This document shows positions 39,509 to 45,524 of a DNA stretch of 45,524 nt, in pieces. Within the stretch, counting starts at the first letter, position 1. The number at the start of each line of letters is the position of its first letter. The notes beneath the pieces were generated by a model. That model saw only the letters and a list, made by a program, of their open reading frames with translations. It had not been told where the DNA came from and searched no databases. The translations under genes were made by a program, and so were the position numbers. Source of the DNA: Novosphingobium sp. (GTDB taxonomy: Bacteria > Pseudomonadota > Alphaproteobacteria > Sphingomonadales > Sphingomonadaceae); the NCBI RefSeq assembly GCF_027486195.1, contig NZ_JAIXPP010000067.1, forward strand, positions 1 through 45,524. Direction: 5' to 3'.

Positions 39509-40648
39509 TCACCCAAATCGCTTGGCCCCGGCCAAGGCCTTTTCGGCATCGGAGACCAGATCGCGCATCACCTCGGCCGCGGGCCGGACCGACTTGATCA
39601 GCCCGATGCCCTGTCCCGCAAAACCGGGAAGCACATCCATGCGCTTGTCGCGGATCGCCGCTGCCATGACCGGGCCGGCGACCATCGATTGGTACGGCAT
39701 GGGTAATGGCTCTTTGCCGGCCTCGATCCAGGCATTGGCCCACTTGTTGGCGATCATCCGGGCCGGTTTGCCGGTAATCGATCGACTGACCACCGTGTCG
39801 CCATCGCCGCCTTCGGCGATGGCCTGCTTCTGGAAATCCTCGATCCCTGCCTCGTCAGTTGCCAGGAATGCCGTTCCTACCCAAGCCCCTTCCGCACCCA
39901 ACATGAAGGCCGCTGCCACGCCGCGACCGTCAGTGATGCCGCCAGCGCCGAGCACCGGAACCCGATCGCCAACGGCATCGACCACCTGGGGGATCAGCGA
40001 TATCGTCCCGACCGGCGAATTGTGCCCGCCGCCATCGTGGCCTTGCGCGACGATCATGTCGATCCCCGACTCTACAACCTGCAATGCATGTTTGACTTTG
40101 CCCACCACTGCCATGACGATCGTGCCGTTGGCGTGAAGGCGGTCCATCCACGGTCCGGGATTGCCCAATCCCGCCGCATAGACGGGCACCTTTTCCTCGA
40201 TCACCACTTCCATCTGCGCCTCGAAGAATTCCTTCGAGAACAGCGGCGGGCCGCCCTCGCTTTCCGCCCCGGCGGCGGCGCGCATCGCTGCGATGGGATC
40301 GACCTCATCCAGTCCTTCGCTGGACATGAAATCGCGAGCGAACTGCTGGTATTCGCCGAACACCGCCATCGGATCTGCGGGGGCTGCACCGGTTTCCGGA
40401 GCTTTGCCCCGGCGGACCGAAGCCGGCAGCAAGGTATCGACGCCAAAAGGTTTGTCGGTGAGCGAGCGCGTCTCGCGGATCCAGCTGCGCAGGCGTTCGG
40501 GTGAGCAGGCTGCCGCTCCCAGCACGCCCAGACCGCCTGCATTCGACACGGCGGCCGCCAGGGCGGGGACACTTGCTCCGCCCATCCCGGCCAGGACGAT
40601 GGGATGTTCGATCCCGAGCATTCTGCAAATTCGACTGTTCAGTGCCAT
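39509..40648 (-). CDS. Nitronate monooxygenase-family flavoprotein (2-nitropropane dioxygenase-like)
   Basis: The 379-residue protein is an FMN-binding TIM barrel: PIVLAGMGGASVPALAAAVS at the N-terminus, IVAQGHDGGGHNS with the conserved His, then VPVLGAGGITDGRGVAAAF and GAEGAWVGTAF for phosphate binding. Relatives in steroid operons (IpdC-like) act as reductases or oxidases rather than on nitroalkanes. I chose the ATG at 40648 because GGAG lies 6 bases upstream. It is the second gene of the operon, 31 bases after the regulator. Confidence 0.88.
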   Translation of the reverse strand: MALNSRICRMLGIEHPIVLAGMGGASVPALAAAVSNAGGLGVLGAAACSPERLRSWIRETRSLTDKPFGVDTLLPASVRRGKAPETGAAPADPMAVFGEYQQFARDFMSSEGLDEVDPIAAMRAAAGAESEGGPPLFSKEFFEAQMEVVIEEKVPVYAAGLGNPGPWMDRLHANGTIVMAVVGKVKHALQVVESGIDMIVAQGHDGGGHNSPVGTISLIPQVVDAVGDRVPVLGAGGITDGRGVAAAFMLGAEGAWVGTAFLATDEAGIEDFQKQAIAEGGDGDTVVSRSITGKPARMIANKWANAWIEAGKEPLPMPYQSMVAGPVMAAAIRDKRMDVLPGFAGQGIGLIKSVRPAAEVMRDLVSDAEKALAGAKRFG

Positions 40649-40679
40649 TGCCCTCTCCATCCAAACCCGTTTGGCCGAT

Positions 40680-41447
40680 CTAAGCCACCTCTCCCCACTG
40701 CACCTTTTGCGCCACAAGTTCGGGGCTTCGTTCGGCCAGATATTCGGAAGAACCCTTGACGAGCCGCTCCATATGGCGGCGGGCGGCGTCGGAATCACAC
40801 AGGCGAACCGCACTCAGAATGCGGGCCAGGCAGCGCAACTGGTTGGCCCGTTCCTGTGCGGAATAGCCAAGCTCCACCGCCATGTCGCGGGTCAGCAGAT
40901 GCAGAGCTGAAGTGAGCAATCCAAAGGTCGGGTTGCCGCTGGCCCAGCCCAGCAGGTCGTGAAAGCGGCGGTTGGTTTCCTCGAAAGCAGCAGTTTCGCT
41001 GTCACGTTCAAGCTGGGCATAACAATCAGAAAGCGCGGCCAGATCGGCATTGGTCGCTCGCTCTGCCGCCCGCGCCGCCATGTCAGGCGCAATTGCTTCG
41101 CGCAATTCGAGCAGCGCGCGCAGATCGGTGTCCATAAATTGCAGGATCAGCGAGAGCGAACTGGCGAAATCCCGGGTTTGCGGTCGCGATACCACAGGAC
41201 CACCGCCCCTGCCCAGCTGGAGATGAATAACGCCCTGGAGTTCGAGGAACCTGAGCGCCTCGCGCAACGTCGCGCGCGCCACCTCGTAGCGCGCGAGCAT
41301 GTCTTCCTCTTGAGGCAGCCTGTCACCGATTTCCCGTGCATTCGACTGGATGTCCAGAACGATTGCCTGTGCAACCTGCAATGCGCGCTTGGCCTTGATT
41401 GCGGCAACCGTGCCGGGATTTAGTGAGGCGTTCGATTTCGAAATCAT
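40680..41447 (-). CDS. FadR/GntR-family transcriptional regulator
   Basis: The 255-residue protein has a GntR winged helix-turn-helix (about 20-95: LPQEEDMLARYEVARATLRE, then ALRFLELQGVIHLQLGRGGG) and an FCD-type helical ligand-binding domain (about 105-235) with acyl-CoA or organic-acid ligands in relatives. It is divergent from the P450 operon and is the first gene of the ten-gene catabolic operon, so it probably controls both from the 210-base gap. The ATG at 41447 has no ribosome site; TATACC ends 6 bases before it, suggesting a leaderless message. Confidence 0.88.
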   Translation of the reverse strand: MISKSNASLNPGTVAAIKAKRALQVAQAIVLDIQSNAREIGDRLPQEEDMLARYEVARATLREALRFLELQGVIHLQLGRGGGPVVSRPQTRDFASSLSLILQFMDTDLRALLELREAIAPDMAARAAERATNADLAALSDCYAQLERDSETAAFEETNRRFHDLLGWASGNPTFGLLTSALHLLTRDMAVELGYSAQERANQLRCLARILSAVRLCDSDAARRHMERLVKGSSEYLAERSPELVAQKVQWGEVA

Positions 41448-41657
41448 AAAAAGGGTATAAGCATTAATTCATTGCGATGTCTAGGCTCAAATCATCCATC
41501 GGGCATTGGCTTGAATACAGCAGAAATCCGGACGCTCTCGCCTTGACCCCTACGTTAGGCAGTTCATGCTTGAGGGAAAGGCGTAAAAGCTGATAATCTT
41601 TATTGACTCGTGCGATCCATTTGGCTAGCAGCTGACGCATCAGGAAAGGGCAGATGC
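41448..41657. promoter_or_regulatory. Divergent promoter region of the catabolic island
   Basis: For the minus operon, TAGACA-N18-TATACC ends close to the regulator ATG. For the plus operon, TTGAGG (41570-41575) with GATAAT (41592-41597) at 16-base spacing is the better pair; TTGACT (41603-41608) has only a weak -10. No clear GntR operator palindrome was found. The region is AT-rich compared with the genes. Confidence 0.45.
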
Positions 41658-42911
41658 ATGGCAACCTCGGCAGTCCATAACCAAACCGTCGATTCCATTC
41701 CGCTTGGCGAGATCAATGTCGCCAATCCGTACCTCTTCCAAAATGACACGGTGGGGGAATATTTTTCCCGGCTTCGCCGCGAAGACCCGGTCCACTATTG
41801 CGCAGAGAGCCGGTTCGGACCCTATTGGTCGGTGACCAAGTTCAACGACATCATGGCGGTCGATACCAACCACAAGGTCTTTTCGTCGGAAGCCAAGCTG
41901 GGCGGCATCTCAGTCCAGGACATGCACAGCGACGAAAGCGCGCTTGAGCTTGAAATGTTCATCGCGATGGATCAGCCCAAGCACGATCAGCAGCGCAAGG
42001 CTGTAAGTCCTGTTGTCGCACCTTCCAATTTGCTGCTGCTCGAGCCGGTCATCCGCGAACGTGCAGGCGCCATCCTCGATGCGCTGCCCATTGGAGAAGA
42101 GATCGACTGGGTCAAGCTGGTCTCGGTCGAACTTACCACCATGACGCTTGCGACGATCTTCGATTTTCCCTGGGAAGAAAGGGCCAAGCTTACGCGTTGG
42201 TCGGATGTCACCACCGCGTCCCCAGAGACTGGCATCGTTGAATCGTTTGAACAGCGCCGCGAAGAACTCATCCAGTGCGCGATGTATTTCAAGGGCCTGT
42301 GGGACCAGCGGATCGACCAGCCCGGCGGCAACGACCTGATCTCGATGATGGCGCATTCCCCGGCCACCCGCGATATGCCCTTCCTGGAATTTCTCGGTAA
42401 TCTGTTGCTGTTGATCGTGGGCGGTAACGACACCACCCGCAATTCGATCAGCGGCGGGGTCCTGGCCCTCAACCAGAACCCCGGCGAATATCAGAAATTG
42501 CGGAACAATCCGGCGCTCGTTTCAAGCATGATCCCCGAGATCATCCGCTGGCAGACCCCGCTGACCCATATGCGCCGCACCGCGCTTGAGGACGTGAAGA
42601 TTGGCGGGAAGCAGATCAGAACAGGTGACAAGGTGGTGATGTGGTATCTCTCGGGCAACCGCGACGACACCGTGATCGACCGGGCCGAAGAGTTCATCAT
42701 CGATCGCCAAAATCCGCGCCACCATCTCTCGTTCGGGTTCGGTATCCACCGCTGCATGGGCAACCGTCTGGCCGAATTGCAACTTCGCATCATCTGGGAG
42801 GAAATCCTCAAGCGCTACAGCTTCGTCGAAGTTGTCGGCGAACCCGAGCGGCTACTGTCGAATCTGGTGCGCGGGATCACCCGGCTGCCGGTGAAGCTCC
42901 ACGCGCACTGA
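41658..42911 (+). CDS. Cytochrome P450 of the CYP153 type (terminal hydroxylase)
   Basis: The 417-residue P450 has the oxygen-binding I-helix [16 protein letters not shown], the ExxR motif (EIIRW) and the heme loop [10 protein letters not shown] with Cys366. The I-helix, the [11 protein letters not shown] segment and the [17 protein letters not shown] stretch after the heme are hallmarks of CYP153, bacterial enzymes that hydroxylate the end of alkanes, fatty acids and cyclic or terpenoid compounds. I chose the ATG at 41658, with AAAGGG about 7 bases upstream. A putidaredoxin-type ferredoxin follows; the ferredoxin reductase that CYP153 systems also need is not in the window. Confidence 0.93.
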   Translation: MATSAVHNQTVDSIPLGEINVANPYLFQNDTVGEYFSRLRREDPVHYCAESRFGPYWSVTKFNDIMAVDTNHKVFSSEAKLGGISVQDMHSDESALELEMFIAMDQPKHDQQRKAVSPVVAPSNLLLLEPVIRERAGAILDALPIGEEIDWVKLVSVELTTMTLATIFDFPWEERAKLTRWSDVTTASPETGIVESFEQRREELIQCAMYFKGLWDQRIDQPGGNDLISMMAHSPATRDMPFLEFLGNLLLLIVGGNDTTRNSISGGVLALNQNPGEYQKLRNNPALVSSMIPEIIRWQTPLTHMRRTALEDVKIGGKQIRTGDKVVMWYLSGNRDDTVIDRAEEFIIDRQNPRHHLSFGFGIHRCMGNRLAELQLRIIWEEILKRYSFVEVVGEPERLLSNLVRGITRLPVKLHAH

Positions 42912-42945
42912 AGCCTTGATTTCGCTTGAAATACGGAACATCGAA

Positions 42946-43272
42946 ATGATCAAAGTGACTTTTGTTTCCGCCGATGGCACCCGTCGAACGGTTGAAATAG
43001 ACGAGGGGCTCAGCGCTCGTGAAGCCGCCCTATTCAACAGTGTGCCGGGGATCGACGGCGATTGCGGCGGGGTCTGTGCCTGCGCCACGTGCCATGTCCA
43101 TGTCGACCTGGCCTGGATGGATCGGGTCGGGCCGCCGGAAGAAGGCGGCATGGAGAGCGATCTGATCCAGTTCGCTGAGGGGACGACCGAGACTAGTCGC
43201 CTCGCCTGCCAGATTTCGATGGTCCCCGAACTCGATGGCTTGGTGCTGCATCTGCCAGAACTTCAGCACTGA
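42946..43272 (+). CDS. [2Fe-2S] ferredoxin (putidaredoxin type)
   Basis: The 108-residue protein has the vertebrate/putidaredoxin cluster ligands Cys40-x5-Cys46-x2-Cys49 and Cys88, plus the typical C-terminal segment ending in a hydrophobic His-rich tail. It should carry electrons to the P450 encoded 34 bases upstream. The ATG at 42946 is preceded by GGAA at reasonable spacing; the upstream in-frame ATG at 42916 would add ten residues not found in the family. Confidence 0.92.
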   Translation: MIKVTFVSADGTRRTVEIDEGLSAREAALFNSVPGIDGDCGGVCACATCHVHVDLAWMDRVGPPEEGGMESDLIQFAEGTTETSRLACQISMVPELDGLVLHLPELQH

Positions 43273-43282
43273 GCAATACGCC

Positions 43283-44140
43283 ATGCACATGACGTTTGAC
43301 GGAAGCGGCGGCATCTCCATCGCCGCAAGCCTTGTCGGCGATGGCCTTGGTCGACCGCCAGTCTTACTGGCGCATGGCGGGGGGCAGACCCGGCGAACCT
43401 GGCGCAAGACGATGCAGCAATTGGCGCAGCACGGTTATCATTCGGTGGCGATCGACATGCGCGGCCACGGCGAAAGCGACTGGGCAGCCCCTGACCAATA
43501 CCGCTTTACCGATTTCGGCAAGGACATCCTTGCGGTCTGCGACAGGCTGGATCAGCGGCCGCATGTGATCGGTGCATCGCTTGGCGGATTGGCCGCACTT
43601 GTAGCGGAAGGCGCGGTGCGGCCGGGCAGCTTTGCGTCGCTGACGCTGGTCGATGTTACGCCGGAAATGGACCCGGAGGGCGTTTCGCGAATTGTCGGAT
43701 TCATGAACGCCCATGTGGAGCGCGGCTTCGCGTCATACGACGAAGCCGCGGAGGCGATCGCAGACTATATGCCGAACCGCGAGAAGCGAGGCGCCAGCGA
43801 GGGTCTGAAGAGCTATCTCCGCCTCGACGCTGACCAGCGTTACCGCTGGCATTGGGATCCTGGTTTTCTGAATCACATGGCCGCGCGCCGCGAACAGGAC
43901 TATGCCCAAGCCCAGGCGGCTGCATGCGCCCTCGCGCTACCGGTCCACCTGGTGCGGGGCGGATCGAGCGACCTGATCTCCCTTGAGGCTGCGAAACGAT
44001 TTGTCGCGACGGTGCCCGGCGCGCAGTTCACCGATGTCTCCGGCGCGGGACACATGGTCGTCGGTGACGACAACGACGTCTTCAGCAGGGCAATTCTCGA
44101 ATTCCTCGAAAGCCAGGCCGAACCGGAGACAATCGCGTGA
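43283..44140 (+). CDS. Alpha/beta hydrolase of the P450 operon
   Basis: The 285-residue protein has an alpha/beta-hydrolase core: HGGG oxyanion segment at 31-34, the nucleophile Ser99 in IGASLGG, an acid in the HLVRGGSSDLIS region, and the catalytic His in SGAGHMVVGDDN. No signal peptide. It starts 10 bases after the ferredoxin gene and overlaps the thioesterase start by 4 bases. Substrate unknown; ester, epoxide or peroxide hydrolysis are all possible for this fold. Confidence 0.83.
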   Translation: MHMTFDGSGGISIAASLVGDGLGRPPVLLAHGGGQTRRTWRKTMQQLAQHGYHSVAIDMRGHGESDWAAPDQYRFTDFGKDILAVCDRLDQRPHVIGASLGGLAALVAEGAVRPGSFASLTLVDVTPEMDPEGVSRIVGFMNAHVERGFASYDEAAEAIADYMPNREKRGASEGLKSYLRLDADQRYRWHWDPGFLNHMAARREQDYAQAQAAACALALPVHLVRGGSSDLISLEAAKRFVATVPGAQFTDVSGAGHMVVGDDNDVFSRAILEFLESQAEPETIA

Positions 44141-44529
44141 CACTCGAAGATCTTAACCGCACACTGTTGGTCGCGCCGTTTCACCGGTGGCTGAACCTGC
44201 GAATGGTCAAAGCGGATGCCGAACACATTCTGATCGAAATGCCGTGGCGGGACGAGATGATCTCCAACCCGACGCTGCCGTCAATGCACGGCGGAATTCT
44301 TGCCTCGCTGATCGATCTGACAGGTTTCTACACTGTCCTCGCGTCAGGAAGCATGTCCAAGTCCACCGCCGATCTGAGGGTTGATTACCACCGGGCGGCG
44401 AGCCGCCAGACGCTCCTTGCCGAAGGGCGCCTGATCAAGGCCGGAAGATCGTTAAGCGTGGCCGACGTACGCATTCACGATGAAGCCGGAACACTGGTCG
44501 CCAGCGGTCGCGGGGCATACAATATGTAG
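44137..44529 (+). CDS. PaaI-type hotdog thioesterase
   Basis: The 130-residue protein is a single hotdog domain with the PaaI-type signature MHGGILASLIDLTGFYTVLA (residues about 49-68, containing His-Gly-Gly and Asp) and the later STADLRVDYHRAA. It should release CoA from acyl- or aryl-CoA compounds. The GTG start at 44137 overlaps the hydrolase stop (GTGA), showing coupling. Last gene of the P450 operon; a UUCG-loop hairpin follows. Confidence 0.88.
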   Translation: MTLEDLNRTLLVAPFHRWLNLRMVKADAEHILIEMPWRDEMISNPTLPSMHGGILASLIDLTGFYTVLASGSMSKSTADLRVDYHRAASRQTLLAEGRLIKAGRSLSVADVRIHDEAGTLVASGRGAYNM

Positions 44530-44551
44530 TTGGCATTGTCGCACGCTCAAA

Positions 44552-44565
44552 CCGACTTCGGTCGG
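44552..44565 (+). terminator. Small GC hairpin with TTCG loop after the P450 operon
   Basis: CCGAC (44552-44556), TTCG loop and GTCGG (44561-44565) form a stable stem 22 bases after the thioesterase stop. No T-run follows, so it may be an RNA-stabilising hairpin or a weak terminator. Confidence 0.35.
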
Positions 44566-44694
44566 GGTCGAGATCACTGATATTGGCTAACATCCTGGAG
44601 AGCATGGAGCGCATTTTGATCTGATCCCGAAAAGCTGGATCATTTTGAGTTAGAGTTTTTCGCCGTAGTCTCCCCTGGCTGGGAGGAGCGAAGG

Positions 44695-44964
44695 ATGATG
44701 AAGGCATCCAGATTCTCAAACGCGTAGAAGGCGTTCATTCTGAAACAGGGCGCGGATGGCGTTCCGGTGGCAGACATCTGCCGCAGGGCCGGGATCAGCC
44801 AGGCGACCTGCTTCAACTGGAAGAAGAAGTATGACGGCATGCTGCCGCCGGATATGCGTCGACTGAAGCAGTTCGAGGACGAAAATGCGAAGCTGCGCAA
44901 GCTCGTGGCGGACCTGTCCCTGGACAAGGAGATGCTGCAGGATGTCATTCGCCGACAACTGTGA
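44695..44964 (+). pseudogene. IS3-family transposase OrfA with internal amber codon
   Basis: From the ATG at 44695 (GGAGG upstream) the frame reads MMKASRFSNA, then a TAG at 44725-44727 where the family has Gln (FSxAQ), then continues KAFILKQGADGVPVADICRR with a normal helix-turn-helix and leucine-zipper-like part to the stop at 44964. A single C-to-T change explains the stop. The downstream part could still be translated from the ATG at 44767. Confidence 0.8.
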
Positions 44965-45374
44965 GGCCTGCTCGTAAACGCGAGCTGGTGAACGGGGTTC
45001 GCAGTGATTGGGGCGTGTCGAACCGCCGGGCTTGCCAGGTTCTGGAGATGGACACCTCAACCTACCACTGCAAATCCCGCCGCCGCGAGCAGGCCGGCAT
45101 TGAAGCCCGCATCCGTGAGATTTGCGAGACCCGCGCCCGCTACGGCTACCGGCGGGTGCACGTTCTTCTTCGCCATGAAGGCTGGGAGATCAAAATGAAG
45201 CTAACGCACAGGATTTACAACGAGTTGGGCCTCCAACTGCGTAACAAGACGCCCAAGCGAAGGGTGAAGGCGAAGCTGAGGGAAGACCACTGCGCGGCCT
45301 CCCGCGAGAATGGTGTGTGGGGCATGGATTCGTCCATGACCAGTTGGCGACAGGCCGCAAGATCCGCGTACTGA
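44961..45374 (+). pseudogene. IS3-family transposase OrfB, frameshifted and truncated
   Basis: The GTG at 44961 overlaps the OrfA stop (GTGA). The first ~115 residues match the N-terminal part of IS3 OrfB (RRACQVLEMDTSTYHCKSRR, RARYGYRRVHVLLRHEGW). At about 45330 the frame departs from the expected WxMDFVHDQLATGRKIRVLT; adding back one T restores it, so one base has been lost. The remaining catalytic core is missing after about 45382. The protein must be inactive. Confidence 0.8.
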
Positions 45375-45410
45375 CGGAGGTCGTCCACCACATCACGTCA
45401 GCGCTTCAGC

Positions 45411-45524
45411 TAGAGCGGTTTCCACACGTTCTGAATCGATTGGGATTCCCTTTGCGGGCTCGTTGTGATTCAGACTTCCTGCTGGTGACAGGAGGCCAGC
45501 ATGGATGGCACGAACGCTTTCACA
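45411..45524 (+). mobile_element. Left end of a second insertion sequence, cut by the window edge
   Basis: The sequence CTAGAGCGGTTTCCACAC at 45411-45428 and the following leader look like the left end of an insertion sequence of the IS630 type inserted at a TA dinucleotide. A good AGGAGG ribosome site (45490-45495) precedes an ATG at 45501 whose first residues are MDGTNAFT. The start of the IS coincides with the end of IS3 similarity, so it probably truncated that element. Family assignment is tentative. Confidence 0.4.
45501..45524 (+). CDS. Start of a probable transposase gene (runs off the right edge)
   Basis: Only eight codons are visible (MDGTNAFT). AGGAGG lies 5-6 bases before the ATG. 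Its position just inside the presumed left end of an insertion sequence is the only evidence for calling it a transposase. Confidence 0.35.

Larger units (their letters stand above)
44620..45382 (+). mobile_element. IS3-family insertion sequence, degenerate and truncated
   Basis: OrfA- and OrfB-like reading frames of an IS3-family transposase occur in order with the usual short overlap. The left end is probably near 44620 (TGATCTGATCCCG), but the terminal repeat was not confirmed. The element has an in-frame stop in OrfA and a frameshift in OrfB, and similarity ends near 45382 without a right end. Confidence 0.75.

Noticed and set aside
1..45524. tRNA, rRNA and riboswitch search by eye
   Set aside because: No cloverleaf with a CCA-type acceptor stem or conserved rRNA/riboswitch core was recognised; weak or unusual RNAs could have been missed.

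Overview
The window looks like a segment of a large sphingomonad (alphaproteobacterial, Sphingomonadales) plasmid. The DNA is GC-rich with GC-rich third codon positions. It carries a complete iteron-type replication and partition unit (Rep_3-type initiator, ParA, ParB, two putative parS palindromes), toxin-antitoxin modules, antirestriction genes, a TonB-dependent siderophore receptor and an oxygenase-rich catabolic island. I did not identify rRNA, tRNA or CRISPR. The genus is inference from gene content and style; no species can be named from the sequence alone.

Region by region. (1) 1-11076, almost entirely minus strand: a plasmid backbone block. In transcription order it holds a 1404-residue methyltransferase/strawberry-notch helicase fusion, a large ParB-like protein, an ArdC-type antirestriction protein, four unrecognised or DUF proteins, and a RES/Xre toxin-antitoxin pair. 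A divergent promoter at 192-256, with a candidate LexA box, separates two unrecognised genes at the left edge. Several promoters or leaders in this block carry a repeated purine-rich AGGGGAGGGGGA box next to a dyad. (2) 11227-16916, plus strand: hipBA and then a two-gene ATPase/subtilisin pair matching the IetAS antiphage system. (3) 17469-21677, minus strand: TonB-dependent siderophore receptor, a membrane protein and a PepSY-type membrane protein, with a Fur-like box upstream. (4) 22026-28321: Toprim/zinc-finger protein, WGR protein, a 600-bp replication origin (22-bp-phased iterons, a large inverted repeat at the rep promoter, clustered GANTC sites, a minus-strand terminator, a 38-bp tandem duplication), repA, parS, parA, parS, parB, and a convergent wHTH protein. 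(5) 28380-30453: a serine recombinase with an extended C-terminus, a ModE-like regulator remnant and a NUDIX hydrolase. (6) 30514-44529: a 14-gene catabolic island. A ten-gene minus-strand operon begins with a FadR/GntR-type regulator; a four-gene plus-strand operon begins with a CYP153-type P450 and its ferredoxin. (7) 44695-45524: an IS3-family element broken by an amber codon and a frameshift, then what looks like the left end of another insertion sequence that continues past the window.

How the parts may work together (inference): region 1 looks like the antirestriction/establishment part of a transferable plasmid, regions 1-2 add addiction and phage defence, region 4 maintains the replicon, and region 6 is the metabolic cargo. 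The catabolic genes suggest terminal hydroxylation (CYP153 plus ferredoxin), Baeyer-Villiger oxidation and ester cleavage, CoA activation, a two-subunit acyl-CoA dehydrogenase, and a thiolase-like/DUF35 pair resembling the retro-aldolase of steroid side-chain degradation. No enoyl-CoA hydratase, hydroxyacyl-CoA dehydrogenase or ferredoxin reductase is present, so the pathway must borrow enzymes from elsewhere. The most promising undescribed elements are this island, the purine-box/dyad regulon with half-sites resembling the putative parS, and the methyltransferase-helicase/ParB/ArdC module.
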